Source: Mycolicibacterium peregrinum (GTDB lineage: Bacteria > Actinomycetota > Actinomycetes > Mycobacteriales > Mycobacteriaceae). Taken from it: a stretch of 55,654 bases of DNA. The notes beneath the pieces were generated by a model. It did not search any database and had not been told where the DNA came from. It saw only the letters and a list, made by a program, of their open reading frames with translations. This document shows, piece after piece, positions 1 through 9,728 of the stretch. Made by a program: the position numbers and the translations under genes. Numbering within the stretch: position 1 is the first letter of the stretch; each line of letters begins with the position of its first letter. The stretch is from positions 1 to 55,654 of the forward strand of contig NZ_LZSY01000063.1 of assembly GCF_001665625.1 (NCBI RefSeq), in the 5' to 3' direction.

Positions 1-126
1 GGGGCGGCCCCGGGCGGGGGGGCCCCGGGGGGGGGAGCTCCCCCGCGGGGGGGGGGGGGGGGGGCGCCTTTCCGCCACCGCGGAGTTGGGCGGCCCGGGG
101 GCCCCCCAACCCCGCGGCGTTGTGCG
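1..126. other. Low-complexity G/C run at window edge
   Basis: The stretch is almost entirely G and C with long G homopolymers and no sensible reading frame. It resembles a degenerate contig end more than genomic sequence. No gene is visible in it; normal mycobacterial composition starts at about base 127. Confidence 0.7.
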
Positions 127-477
127 TTATCGGGCCTCTGGGTCCTGATCGGTGCCGGACTGCAGTTCGACACCGGCCAGCGGCCAGCCCGCGGCGGCCA
201 ATTTTGCCGCCACCCGCGCGATGTTCTCCGGGCCGGCGTCGTGGTCGGTGACTTCGGCGATGAACTCCGCGATGTCGTCGCGGTCGATGGGATGGTCGAT
301 GTCGGCAGGCGCTGCGGCCTCGGCGAGGTTGCGTACCACCTCGGCCACCTGCTCCTCGGTGAGCGGGGTGGCCCGCAGCAGTGCGAGCAACGGCACCCGG
401 TCGGTGCCCGGGACCCCTTCCGGGTAGCCGGCACGCAGCCAGTTCAGAACCGAGGTCAGCAACGACTTGGTTGACAC
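127..477 (-). CDS. DUF3349 family protein
   Basis: Small acidic protein of 116 aa, start GTG at 477. The segment LNWLRAGYPEGVPGTDRVPLLALL near the N-terminus, followed by a helical part with LTEEQVAEVV, is typical of the mycobacterial DUF3349 family. These are small helical proteins of unknown function. An in-frame ATG lies 21 codons upstream, but the extra residues (Cys/Pro/Trp/Gly mixture) look untranslated, so the GTG was preferred. It is transcribed away from the monooxygenase gene at 622. The stop lies directly beside the low-quality window edge. Confidence 0.75.
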   Translation of the reverse strand: MSTKSLLTSVLNWLRAGYPEGVPGTDRVPLLALLRATPLTEEQVAEVVRNLAEAAAPADIDHPIDRDDIAEFIAEVTDHDAGPENIARVAAKLAAAGWPLAGVELQSGTDQDPEAR

Positions 478-621
478 CCGGTAAGTTTCGCGGCTCCCCG
501 GCCAACCCACCACTGGACGCGCCGACAGTTGGCAGGGCATTCATTCGTGATTCACCACCAAAAACAATCCCGCTGAGCGCAACCGGTGACCCTCCCCCAG
601 CGCCCGGGCATCCTCGGCACA

Positions 622-2073
622 GTGACTCGTGTGATCCGCTTCAACGCCTTCGACATGAACTGCGTCGCCCATCAGTCCCCGGGACTGTGGCGCCATCCGA
701 AGGATCAGTCCTGGCGCTACAAGGACATCACCTACTGGACCGAACTCGCGAAGTTGTTGGAACGCGGGCGTTTTGACGGCCTGTTCATCGCCGACGTGCT
801 GGGCACCTACGACGTGTACGGGGCCAGTGATGAAGCGGCGATCCGCCAGGCCGCGCAGATCCCGGTGGGCGACCCGATGCTGCTGGTGTCGGCGATGGCA
901 CTCGTGACCGAGAACCTGGGCTTCGGCATCACCACGGGAACGGGATTCGAGCATCCGTATCCCTTCGCGCGGCGGATGTCGACACTGGATCACCTGACCA
1001 ATGGTCGGGTCGGGTGGAACGTCGTCACCGGGTATCTCCCTGCTGCGGCGCGCAATATGGGCCAGACCGATCAGCCGGCGCACGATGCGCGCTACGACCA
1101 CGCGGACGAGTACCTCGAAGTTCTCTACAAGTTGTGGGAGGGCTCCTGGGAGGACGGTGCGGTGGTGCGCGACGCCGAACGCGGCGTCTTCACCGACCCG
1201 GCCAAGGTGCACCACATCGGTCACTCCGGAACGCATTTCAGCGTCCCCGGGGTGCATCTGGCCGAACCGTCGCTGCAGCGAACCCCGGTCATCTACCAGG
1301 CCGGCTCTTCGCCGCGTGGGGTCCGCTTCGCTGCCGAGAACGCCGAAGCCATCTTCACCGCAGCTCCCACCAAAGCGATTCTGCGCGAGACGGTTTCCAC
1401 AATCCGTGCCGAGCTCGAGTTGGCCGGCCGCGACCCGTACTCTGCGAAGATCTTCAACCTGACCACCATCATCACCGGCGAGACCGACGAGGAGGCCCAC
1501 GCCAGGCACGCGGAGTATCTCGCCTACGGCGATCCCGAGGGCGCGCTGGTGTTCATGTCCGGGTGGATGGGTGTGGACCTGGCCCGCTACGGTCTCGACG
1601 AGCCGATCGGCAATGTCGATTCCAACGCAATTCTGTCCGCGGTCAAGGCATTTCAGTCCGCATCTGACAAGGGTGGCGAGTGGAACGTACGCGATATCGC
1701 CGAATGGGGTGAGATCGGCGGCATGGGACCGCGCATCGTCGGGTCGGGCGTGCACGTCGCCGACACCCTGCAGGAGTGGGTCGAGGAGACCGACGTCGAC
1801 GGCTTCAACCTGGCGTATGCGATCACGCCGGGGTCGTTCGTCGAGTTCATCGACCACGTCGTACCCGAGCTCACCGCGCGCGGCGCCTATCAGACGGACT
1901 ATTCCCCGGGCACCCTGCGCAACAAGCTACTGGGCAACGGTGACCGCCTGGCCGAGGAACACCGCGGTGCCAGTTACCGTGTGGGCGGTCGGAATTCGAC
2001 GATCACCGAGCGCCCTTCTACCCTGCCTTCTTCGTCGGCGTCGACGGCTGCCCAGCCCGCCCGGGGCCGGTAG
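622..2073 (+). CDS. NtaA/SnaA/DszA-type flavin-dependent monooxygenase
   Basis: 483 aa if started at GTG 622 (gives MTRVIRFNAFDMNC); an ATG at 586 would add 12 residues without a better ribosome site. It belongs to the large bacterial-luciferase subfamily of two-component monooxygenases (nitrilotriacetate, pristinamycin IIA and dibenzothiophene-sulfone monooxygenases), which use FMNH2 supplied by a separate reductase. Seen: the early RFNAFDMN block, the GTGFEHPYPFARRMSTLDHLTNGRVGWNVVT block and the YQAGSSPRG motif that contacts the flavin phosphate. The substrate cannot be told from sequence. No reductase gene is adjacent; the nearest FMN reductase is the gene at 38403-38945. The last 40 or so residues are Ser/Thr/Pro/Arg rich and poorly conserved in appearance. 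Confidence 0.85.
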   Translation: MTRVIRFNAFDMNCVAHQSPGLWRHPKDQSWRYKDITYWTELAKLLERGRFDGLFIADVLGTYDVYGASDEAAIRQAAQIPVGDPMLLVSAMALVTENLGFGITTGTGFEHPYPFARRMSTLDHLTNGRVGWNVVTGYLPAAARNMGQTDQPAHDARYDHADEYLEVLYKLWEGSWEDGAVVRDAERGVFTDPAKVHHIGHSGTHFSVPGVHLAEPSLQRTPVIYQAGSSPRGVRFAAENAEAIFTAAPTKAILRETVSTIRAELELAGRDPYSAKIFNLTTIITGETDEEAHARHAEYLAYGDPEGALVFMSGWMGVDLARYGLDEPIGNVDSNAILSAVKAFQSASDKGGEWNVRDIAEWGEIGGMGPRIVGSGVHVADTLQEWVEETDVDGFNLAYAITPGSFVEFIDHVVPELTARGAYQTDYSPGTLRNKLLGNGDRLAEEHRGASYRVGGRNSTITERPSTLPSSSASTAAQPARGR

Positions 2074-2105
2074 GCTCGCCGCTCAGCGTGGGCCCTCCAA
2101 CCCGC

Positions 2106-2163
2106 CGAGCAGACGCGAAAGCACCCAAAATCGGCCATTTACGGGCACTTTCGCGTCTGCTCG
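2106..2163. terminator. Long palindrome between convergent genes
   Basis: Two perfect 16-base arms (2106-2121 and 2148-2163, arm CGAGCAGACGCGAAAG) flank a 26-base loop that itself has a CCC/GGG pairing. It sits between the convergent stops of the monooxygenase and the esterase, so a bidirectional terminator is the simplest reading. The outer sequence CGCGTCTGCTCGCC recurs in the palindrome at 47878-47938, so both belong to one dispersed repeat family. Confidence 0.75.
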
Positions 2164-2174
2164 CCCGAGAAACT

Positions 2175-3548
2175 CTAGCGCGGGGCGGCCTGGACTGACG
2201 TCGGCTGCTTCTCCAACGTCGACACCGGCAATCGGGTCTCTTCCACACCGGGGGTATTGAGCTGACCGGCCAGCCACGGCAGGGCGGCGCCCAGGGCGTT
2301 GGCCGCGAATACCCAGTCGTGGCGACCCGGCGCGGTTTGCACCGAGCACGTGATCGCTGCGGCGCGGGCTGCGTCGCACAGCGTGGTCGCGGCGACATCC
2401 TGGCCCTCCGGATTGGCCGTGGGGTCATGCGTGACGCCGCCGTGGTGCGGCACCTCGAACCACGCCGTCACATCGGAGTACGGACCGTGTTTCTGCATGA
2501 TGGTGACCGGGTCGTAAGCCGCCCAGGCGTCGGCGTCGCCGCCGAACAGACGGTTGATCGTCTGCGTCTTGTCCCCCGCGTTCGGACGCAGGTCACCGGC
2601 GATGTCGACGAATGACCGGAACATGTCGGGATGCATCAGAGTGAGATCCACCGCGCAGGTGCCGCCCATCGACCAACCCGCGATCCCCCAACCATCGCGG
2701 TCAGAGCGCACCCCGAAGTTCGAGATCAGGTAAGGCACAACATCCTTGGTGAGGTGGTCGGCGGCATTGCCCCGGCTTCCGTTGACGCACTCGGTGTCGT
2801 TCGCAAACGATCCGGTGGCATCGACGAACACGAACACCGGAGCGTTGCCGCCATGCGCAGCCGAGAATCCGTCGAGGATGCCCAGCACATTGCCGGAGCG
2901 AAGCCAATCGGCCGGGGTGTTCAGTTGCGAGCCGATCATCATGATCGTCGGAAGTTCGGGCGGCGGAGTGCTGGCGAACCACGCCGGCGGGAGGTAGACG
3001 AGTTCCGTGCGGTGGTTGAACCCGGAAGCATGCGAATCGATGGTCACCGGGACCAGGACGCCGCTGGGTGGCCTGAAGTGCGCCAGCTGCATCTTCGTCA
3101 CGGTCAGGCGGTCTGTCTGCCCGGGCAGCGGACTCGAGGTCAGCTGCTTCCACATGCCGTCCACCGTCGGGAAGTATCCGACCCACATGTTGAGCGTAAG
3201 CCCGCATGCCAGCGCGCACACGCCCATCGCGGCTACCGATGCGGTACGGCGCCACCATCGCGCAGTCACCCAACCCGCCACGGCGACACCGAATGCCAGG
3301 GCGGTCAACGCGATCCAGACCCACAATTCTGGTGGTCCGGCGTTGCCTGCCACACCGATCGAGTCGATGTACCAGTACGTCACACCCGCCAACACAGCTG
3401 ACGCAAGCACCAGTGCGGGCAGTAGCCGAGTGCGCCATCGTGGCGTGCGCCAGCCCACGGCGGCTCCCAGTAGCAACGCAGCGATCAGCTGAACGACAAC
3501 CGGGAACCAGCCGTGGATCAGCGAGATCTGCGCAATGAGCTGGTGCAT
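2175..3548 (-). CDS. Membrane-anchored alpha/beta-hydrolase esterase
   Basis: 457 aa. The N-terminal 125 residues contain about four hydrophobic membrane segments; the rest is an extracytoplasmic esterase-D/antigen-85-like alpha/beta hydrolase. Catalytic features: nucleophile serine in GWSMGG, and a histidine near the end in APGRHDWVFA. An HGG motif and two likely disulfide cysteine pairs fit an exported domain. The fold is related to mycobacterial mycolyl-transferase-like esterases, but substrate is unknown. It is convergent with the upstream monooxygenase and divergent from the secreted protein at 3664. Confidence 0.8.
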   Translation of the reverse strand: MHQLIAQISLIHGWFPVVVQLIAALLLGAAVGWRTPRWRTRLLPALVLASAVLAGVTYWYIDSIGVAGNAGPPELWVWIALTALAFGVAVAGWVTARWWRRTASVAAMGVCALACGLTLNMWVGYFPTVDGMWKQLTSSPLPGQTDRLTVTKMQLAHFRPPSGVLVPVTIDSHASGFNHRTELVYLPPAWFASTPPPELPTIMMIGSQLNTPADWLRSGNVLGILDGFSAAHGGNAPVFVFVDATGSFANDTECVNGSRGNAADHLTKDVVPYLISNFGVRSDRDGWGIAGWSMGGTCAVDLTLMHPDMFRSFVDIAGDLRPNAGDKTQTINRLFGGDADAWAAYDPVTIMQKHGPYSDVTAWFEVPHHGGVTHDPTANPEGQDVAATTLCDAARAAAITCSVQTAPGRHDWVFAANALGAALPWLAGQLNTPGVEETRLPVSTLEKQPTSVQAAPR

Positions 3549-3663
3549 CAGCTCTCTTGATATCAGCGCCAGCTGTCAGCTCACTGGGGGGATGCTGAGT
3601 GAGCGGCACCCGCACCGGCGGTATCTCCCTGCGTCCCAGGATGTCGCGTCTTAAGGTGACGTG

Positions 3664-4206
3664 ATGCGCATGAGAATTCCGTTGGCCCTGATTGGCGTGG
3701 CGGTCGCCGCCGGCGTCGGTTGCCCCGGCATCGCTGCAGCAGACCCGCCGCCACCTCCACCCCCGCCGCCACTCGATCTCAACGCGCTGACGCCGGTGAA
3801 GCCGTCAGACTTCGCGATGCACAACGGCGAGTACTACGCGTTCGCGGTGCCTGGCGATATCGCGTGCGCGATCGGTCGCGGATCAGGCAAATACGGCTGC
3901 AGCGGGCCACTGCCCGCAGCGCCGGACGGGGCCAACGCGGTGACCGGCGCACAACAGGGACCGCCCACGTTCATGAATGACAACCGGCCGCTGTTCATCT
4001 TCGACGGGTTACCCAATCGGTTGCTGCCCGGATCGCGCATCAGTTTCCGCAATGTGACTTGCGGGACCGACGGCACGGTGACGGTGTGCAGCAACTCCTT
4101 TGACGGGGCCGGGTTCGTCCTCAGTCCCGGCGGCAGCTATGTCCTCGACGTGAACAACCCACTGCTGCTCAACACCGGCGAGGGCCGCAACCCGTACGCC
4201 AACTAG
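3664..4206 (+). CDS. Secreted protein with proline-rich N-terminus
   Basis: 180 aa. A basic start, a hydrophobic stretch (IPLALIGVAVAAGVG) and a likely signal-peptidase site after AADP mark a Sec signal peptide. It is followed by a run of nine prolines and a mature domain with four to five cysteines (IACAIG, YGCSG, VTCG, TVCSNS), suggesting disulfides outside the membrane. The pattern is that of mycobacterial secreted hypothetical proteins; it is not a PE/PPE protein. AAGG at 3654-3657 precedes GTG 3661 and ATG 3664; the ATG has the better spacing. It ends one base before the stop of nrdF2 on the other strand. Confidence 0.75.
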   Translation: MRMRIPLALIGVAVAAGVGCPGIAAADPPPPPPPPPLDLNALTPVKPSDFAMHNGEYYAFAVPGDIACAIGRGSGKYGCSGPLPAAPDGANAVTGAQQGPPTFMNDNRPLFIFDGLPNRLLPGSRISFRNVTCGTDGTVTVCSNSFDGAGFVLSPGGSYVLDVNNPLLLNTGEGRNPYAN

Positions 4207-5193
<987 letters not shown>

Positions 5194-5229
5194 TCACCAG
5201 GTTGTTTTGTTTGCCGGATGGCACCCACG

Positions 5230-5277
5230 ACACTACCCCTGGGGTTACTGACCCGCGGGGACCGCAACACCTTGTGT
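5230..5277 (-). promoter_or_regulatory. Pair of NrdR-like boxes upstream of nrdF2
   Basis: Read toward nrdF2, box A (5230-5245) ends in TAGTGT and box B (5262-5277) ends in TTGTGT; each right half matches the known NrdR box ACACWATATATWGTGT perfectly and each left half matches 4 of 6. They are exactly 32 bases apart, about three helix turns, the spacing known for tandem NrdR boxes. Box B lies inside the 3' end of the monooxygenase gene. The match was done by eye. Confidence 0.55.
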
Positions 5278-6783
5278 TTTCGTGTCGCTCGCCTCATGGA
5301 TGAAGTCGAACTCCGCAGGATCCAGCTTGCGCGTTGCCAGCCAGTACTGCCAGGTCATGCCGCTCCACAGGGTCCGATTGACTCCGTGAGCGTCCATGTA
5401 CCAGCTCCGGCAACCTCCGGTATTGAACACGGTGTCGGCCAGATCGTGCTGCAGCTCGGCATTGAACGCGGCCTGGGCAGCGGGATTGGGCGAGAGTGCC
5501 TGGGCGCCGGCGTGGTCGACGGCGGCGATCGCCTGGCCGACGTAGCGGATCTGCGATTCGATCATGAACACCACCGAGTTGTGACCCAGTGCGGTGTTCG
5601 GCCCGAGCAGGAAGAACAAGTTCGGCATACCGGACACCGCGATGCCGCGGTGGGCTGACATCCCCTCGCGGTTCCAACGGTCCACCAGGTCCTCACCGCC
5701 GGCGCCCTTGATGTCGACGTAGGTGTAGGAGTCGGTGACGTGGAAGCCGGTCGCCCACACGACCACGTCCGCCGGATGCTCGACACCGTCGGCGGTGACG
5801 ATGCCGGTCGGCGTCATCCGCGTGATCGACTCGGTGATCACCTGGGTCTTGGGATTGGCGATCCCTCGGTAGTACTTGTCGGAGTTGAGGATTCGCTTAC
5901 ACCCGGCGCGGTAGCTCGGAGTGAGTTTGCGGCGCAGTTCAGGATCCTTGATGCTGCGGTTGATGTTGTAGCGGCCCATCGCCTCGCCGATCTTGAGCAG
6001 CCGCGGTTGCTGCGTCATGGCGAAGCCGACGCCCTCGTGGATCCAGTAGATGGCGGCACGCATGGCCGCGCGGGTGCCGGGCACATAGCTGAACACGCGC
6101 CGAATCCATTGCGGGAACTTGTTGTTCACCCGCGGCATCACCCAGGCCGGGGTGCGCTGGTAGAGGTGCAGCTCGGCGACGTCCTTGACGATCTCGGGCA
6201 CGATCTGAATGGCGCTGGCGCCGGTGCCGATCACTGCGACCCGCTTGCCGGTGAGGTCGACGCTGTGGTCCCACTCCGCGGAATGGAAAGCCGCACCGGC
6301 AAAATCCTCGCGTCCCTCGATGTCGGGGATCTGCGGGATGTGCAGGCCACCGGCTCCGGACACCAGGAACTGTGCGATGAACTCCTGGCCGGTGTCGCTG
6401 AACACGTGCCAGCGCAGTTCCTGCTCATCCCAGTGCGCGCGGTCCACATGGGTGTTGAACCGGGTGTACCGGCGCAGCCCGTACTTGTTGGCCACGCCCA
6501 GCAGGTACTCCTGAATCTCGGGCTGGAACGACCACATGTGGCTCCAGTCCGCCTTCGGCTCGAAGGAGAACGAGTACATGTGCGAGGGGATGTCGCAGGC
6601 ACATCCCGGGTAGGTGTTGTCGCGCCAGGTCCCACCGAACTCGTCGGCCTTCTCCAGGACGAGGAAGTCGACGCCTCGGCGTTGCAGTTCGATCGCCATC
6701 CCCATCCCCGAGAACCCACTGCCGATGATCAGGGCGCGGGTGTGGATGGGTTGCTGACCCTGTGAGGGTTGGGCAGCCGTCAT
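5245..6783 (-). CDS. Flavin-containing Baeyer-Villiger-type monooxygenase
   Basis: 512 aa FAD/NADPH enzyme, homologue by position of Rv3049c. N-terminal FAD-binding GSGFSGMG, the GTWRDNTYPGCACDIPSHMYSFSF block, the Baeyer-Villiger fingerprint FAGAAFHSAEW, the second dinucleotide fold GTGASA and the ATGFHVTDSY block are all present. Such enzymes insert oxygen next to a ketone or oxidise sulfides; substrate unknown. It lies between its TetR (6864-7604) and nrdF2, all on the same strand. A palindrome at 6799-6828, just in front of its start, is a likely operator. Confidence 0.9.
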   Translation of the reverse strand: MTAAQPSQGQQPIHTRALIIGSGFSGMGMAIELQRRGVDFLVLEKADEFGGTWRDNTYPGCACDIPSHMYSFSFEPKADWSHMWSFQPEIQEYLLGVANKYGLRRYTRFNTHVDRAHWDEQELRWHVFSDTGQEFIAQFLVSGAGGLHIPQIPDIEGREDFAGAAFHSAEWDHSVDLTGKRVAVIGTGASAIQIVPEIVKDVAELHLYQRTPAWVMPRVNNKFPQWIRRVFSYVPGTRAAMRAAIYWIHEGVGFAMTQQPRLLKIGEAMGRYNINRSIKDPELRRKLTPSYRAGCKRILNSDKYYRGIANPKTQVITESITRMTPTGIVTADGVEHPADVVVWATGFHVTDSYTYVDIKGAGGEDLVDRWNREGMSAHRGIAVSGMPNLFFLLGPNTALGHNSVVFMIESQIRYVGQAIAAVDHAGAQALSPNPAAQAAFNAELQHDLADTVFNTGGCRSWYMDAHGVNRTLWSGMTWQYWLATRKLDPAEFDFIHEASDTKTQGVAVPAGQ

Positions 6784-6798
6784 AGCTCAGGTCCTTTT

Positions 6799-6828
6799 CT
6801 GGGAACGGCGGTACCGGATAGTTCCCAG
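6799..6828. promoter_or_regulatory. Palindromic operator candidate before the monooxygenase
   Basis: Perfect arms CTGGGAAC (6799-6806) and GTTCCCAG (6821-6828) surround a centre containing GGTACC, 16 bases before the monooxygenase start and downstream of the TetR stop. Position and symmetry suggest a TetR-type binding site, although an RNA hairpin is also possible. Confidence 0.5.
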
Positions 6829-6863
6829 TTTCCGGCCCCGCGACCCCGCTGTCAAAGAAATGA

Positions 6864-7604
6864 TCAGCTGGCGTGCTGGCGGCGCTGGACACCTTCATGC
6901 AGCGGGAGGTCCGGGTCGATCCAGATGCCGAGCAGTTCACAGGTGCCGTTGATGGAACCGACCATGATGGTGGTCAGGTGGTTGACGAACTCCTCGGCCG
7001 GCATCCGACGCGGGCTGTCCTCATCGGTGCCCAGCCACCAGTCCGTGGCCGACGCGCACGCACCGAACGTGGCGAATGCCGCCAGTTCGATCGCGGCCCC
7101 GTCCAGTTCCATCTCGCGCAGTTCGTTGGAGAACATGTCGGCCATCGCCAGGGTGATGCCGCGGCCCTCGTTGAGTGCGCGCATCGTCGATTCGCTCTGT
7201 TCGGCGAACCGGCCCTGGATCAGGAACCGCAACACGTTGGGGTGCTCATCGACCAGCAGCACGTACTGCTCGACGCTGCGCCGGATGACCTCCCGGGCCG
7301 GGTCGGCACCGAGGTTGATCGCCGGGAAGATCGCCGACCACAGCATGTCGCGCAGTCGCTCGCCGATGGCCTGGAACAGATCGGATTTGTCGGCGAAATG
7401 GCGGTAGATCTTGGGCTTGGCAGTACCGGCCTCTTCGGCGATCTCGCGCAGGCTGACCTCGGGTCCCAACCGGTCGATCGCCCGGAACGAGGCGTCGACG
7501 ATCTCCGACCGCACCTTCTTACGGTGCTCACGCCAGCGCTCGCTACGGGCATCAACCTTGACGCCCGGCCCATCGCTGGAATGTGATCTCGACGTTCGCC
7601 GCAC
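6864..7604 (-). CDS. TetR family regulator (Rv3050c-like)
   Basis: 246 aa from GTG 7604. The N-terminal helix-turn-helix is clear (ASFRAIDRLGPEVSLREIAEEAGTAKPKIYRHFADKSDLF), followed by a long helical ligand domain. The start was chosen because TACAGT (7611-7616) lies six bases before the GTG, a leaderless mycobacterial promoter; longer forms would add residues rich in Cys and Arg that look non-coding. It precedes the monooxygenase on the same strand and probably controls it. This gene is the last conserved one before the 27-kb insertion. Confidence 0.88.
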   Translation of the reverse strand: MRRTSRSHSSDGPGVKVDARSERWREHRKKVRSEIVDASFRAIDRLGPEVSLREIAEEAGTAKPKIYRHFADKSDLFQAIGERLRDMLWSAIFPAINLGADPAREVIRRSVEQYVLLVDEHPNVLRFLIQGRFAEQSESTMRALNEGRGITLAMADMFSNELREMELDGAAIELAAFATFGACASATDWWLGTDEDSPRRMPAEEFVNHLTTIMVGSINGTCELLGIWIDPDLPLHEGVQRRQHAS

Positions 7605-7610
7605 GCGATC

Positions 7611-7616
7611 ACTGTA
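7611..7616 (-). promoter_or_regulatory. -10 box of TetR gene, leaderless
   Basis: TACAGT on the minus strand fits TANNNT and sits six bases before GTG 7604, so transcription would begin at the start codon. No convincing -35 element is visible. Confidence 0.5.
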
Positions 7617-7755
7617 CCTGCCCTGATAGCGCTGACCTGCCCAGACCGCCCTACAACACGCGGTTTTGCCGTTTGACCCGGGCGTTCGCCCGTCACGCCG
7701 CCGACAGCCGGCTTGGGTACTATCGCAGCCACAGTCAACCGATGAGACGAGGCTC

Positions 7756-8934
7756 ATGACGCAGCGATACGACCTGGTCATAGCAGGTGGCGGCCCATCA
7801 GGGTCCGCCGCGGCGTGGCAGGCCGCTCAGACCGGCGCGAAGGTGCTGGTCCTCGACAAAGCGGAGTTCCCCCGCGACAAGCCGTGTGGCGATGGACTCA
7901 CCGCGCGTGCGGTGAGTTATCTGCAGAAGATGGGCCTGGCCGACGAGGTGGCCAAGTTCCATCGGGTCAACAAGGTGACCGTATTCAGCCCCAGCGAGTG
8001 GGAACTGTCCTTCCCGCGCCGTCCCGGCATGCCTGACCACGGCCACACTGTGAGCCGCACCGAACTCGACACGCTGCTGCTGAAGCACGCCGAGTCGACG
8101 GGCGCCGAGGTCCGCCAGGGCGCCGAGGTTTCCGGGCCTGAATTCGATGCCAAGGGCCGCGTGGTCGGCGTGGTGCTCAAGAGCGGTGAGAAGGTCTACG
8201 GCGACGCGGTGATCGCGGCCGACGGCGCCTACTCCCCCATCAAGCGGGCCCTCAAGATCGACTCGGAGTACAACGGGTACTCGGCCATCGCGATCCGATC
8301 CGAGATGCACGCCAACCGTCCCGATTCGGACGCGTTCGAGATCTACCTCAAGCTGTTGTTCCAGGGCGATCAGCTGCCCGGCTACGGCTGGGTCTTCCCG
8401 ATGGGCGGCGGCCGGTTCAACATCGGCCTGGGTTACGTGAACAGCTACAAGAATTGGCAGTCGATCAACGCCACCCAGTTCCTCGGCGACTTCCTGCGGA
8501 CCCTGCCCGCCGAATGGGAACTGCCGCCGATCGAGGAACTCAAGAAGAACAAGAGTGTGCGGGCCTGGCGATTGCCGATGGGCTTCACGGCGTGGCCGCC
8601 GTGGCGTCCGGGCGTGCTGTTCGTCGGGGACTCGCTGGGCGCCGGCAAGCCGGTGTCCGGTGCGGGTATCTCCAAGGCGCTCGAGTCCGGTCTGACCGCA
8701 GGCGAGTGCGCGATCGCCGCGCTAACCAACGGCGGGCCCGACGACTTCACGAACTACGAGCAGCGGATGCGCGCGGCGTGGGGTCGTGAGTACCGACGCG
8801 GCCGCTTCTTCAACAAGCTAGCCGGGATGCCTGCGGTCGCGGGTGCGGGTCTGAAGGCGTTGGACAACCACACCTTCCGTGACCTCCTGCTCAAGTCGCT
8901 GTACAAGAAGGCGCAGAGCCCGCAGCACACCTAG
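7756..8934 (+). CDS. Geranylgeranyl reductase family flavoprotein
   Basis: 392 aa. FAD-binding GGGPSGSAAA at the N-terminus, the PCGDGLT block after the second strand, and the GDSLGAGKPVSGAGISKALESG block near residue 290 are typical of geranylgeranyl/menaquinone reductases (mycobacterial MenJ, Rv0561c, is a relative). Such enzymes saturate isoprenoid double bonds. The adjoining catabolic cluster makes a role on a terpenoid-like substrate possible, but a lipid or menaquinone role is equally open. Start at ATG 7756; the upstream sequence encodes nothing typical. Divergent from TetR. First gene of the inserted region. Confidence 0.8.
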   Translation: MTQRYDLVIAGGGPSGSAAAWQAAQTGAKVLVLDKAEFPRDKPCGDGLTARAVSYLQKMGLADEVAKFHRVNKVTVFSPSEWELSFPRRPGMPDHGHTVSRTELDTLLLKHAESTGAEVRQGAEVSGPEFDAKGRVVGVVLKSGEKVYGDAVIAADGAYSPIKRALKIDSEYNGYSAIAIRSEMHANRPDSDAFEIYLKLLFQGDQLPGYGWVFPMGGGRFNIGLGYVNSYKNWQSINATQFLGDFLRTLPAEWELPPIEELKKNKSVRAWRLPMGFTAWPPWRPGVLFVGDSLGAGKPVSGAGISKALESGLTAGECAIAALTNGGPDDFTNYEQRMRAAWGREYRRGRFFNKLAGMPAVAGAGLKALDNHTFRDLLLKSLYKKAQSPQHT

Positions 8935-8974
8935 GCGCACATCCCTCGTCGGCGAAGGTCTCGACGTTTGGTCC

Positions 8975-9030
8975 GAGCGTGGGGTTCGGGCACGGATTCT
9001 CATCGGAATTCGCGTGCAGACCCCACGCTC
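8975..9030 (+). terminator. Hairpin after the flavoprotein gene
   Basis: Arms GAGCGTGGGGT (8975-8985) and its exact complement (9020-9030), with further CACG/CGTG pairing inside, form a strong stem-loop about 40 bases after the stop at 8934. There is no T-run, as is usual in mycobacteria. It separates this gene from the tandem TetR. Confidence 0.6.
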
Positions 9031-9080
9031 GTGTTCGGCCGGGTGTCAGAATGTCGGCAGTCGAGCGAGCGAGGGAGATC

Positions 9081-9728
9081 ATGGCAGCATCGGGCCGACG
9101 GGTGGGCGCAGAAACGTCGAAAACCAGGGACGCGTTGCTCGACTGCGTCGAGAAGATGATGCTCGAAGACGGCTATGCCAGCGTCACCTATCGCGCGTTG
9201 GCCACCAAAGCCGGAGTCACCCCAAGCCTGGTGCAGTACTACTTTCCCGTGCTGGACGACATCTTCATCGCCGCGATCTCACGCTACTCGCAGCGAAACG
9301 TGGAGTACCTGAACAAGATCCTGGCAAAACGTACCGAGGATCCGCTGCGTGCGCTGTGGGAGTACAACTGGGACGAGGCCACGGGCGCGCTGATCACCGA
9401 GTTCATGGCGCTCGGCAACCACCGCAAATCGATCCAGGCCGAGATCGCCTCGGTGACCGAGAGTGCGCGCAAAGTCCAATTGGACGCGTTGACGGGCAAA
9501 TTCGGCGAAGACGCCCGCCCTTTCGGCAACCTGTCGCTGCCGGCGCTGCAGTTGCTGATCTCGAGCCTGCCCAAATTCCTCAACCTCGAGAAGGGCATCG
9601 GCGTGCAGACTGCCCACGCCGAACTCACCCAGGTCTTCGAGGATTATCTGGACACCATCGAACCCCGCACCGTCCCGGCCAAACGTCCCACCGCGACCAA
9701 GCGTCGCACCAAAAAGACTGGTAGCTAG
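9081..9728 (+). CDS. TetR family regulator, probable regulator of the P450 cluster
   Basis: 215 aa. Helix-turn-helix in LEDGYASVTYRALATKAGVTPSLVQYYFPVLDDIF, then a helical ligand domain and a basic tail (KRPTATKRRTKKTGS). ATG 9081 was chosen for its Shine-Dalgarno GAGGGAG at 9071-9077; ATG 9051 in the same frame has none. It is the only TetR gene inside the catabolic cluster, and a repeated palindromic motif (see 10051, 15194, 15239, 20692, 22884) occurs only at the cluster's promoters, so this protein is the best candidate to bind it. No copy of the motif is seen before its own gene. The assignment is inferred. Confidence 0.88.
   Translation: MAASGRRVGAETSKTRDALLDCVEKMMLEDGYASVTYRALATKAGVTPSLVQYYFPVLDDIFIAAISRYSQRNVEYLNKILAKRTEDPLRALWEYNWDEATGALITEFMALGNHRKSIQAEIASVTESARKVQLDALTGKFGEDARPFGNLSLPALQLLISSLPKFLNLEKGIGVQTAHAELTQVFEDYLDTIEPRTVPAKRPTATKRRTKKTGS

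Noticed and set aside
541..1857. Long open frame of 438 codons antisense to the NtaA-like gene
   Set aside because: Composition is His/Arg/Gly rich with no motif; the opposite strand has clear family motifs. A high-GC shadow.
3664..4206. PE/PPE or proline-rich ESX protein
   Set aside because: The nine-proline run follows a signal peptide and the PE/PPE N-terminal domain is absent.
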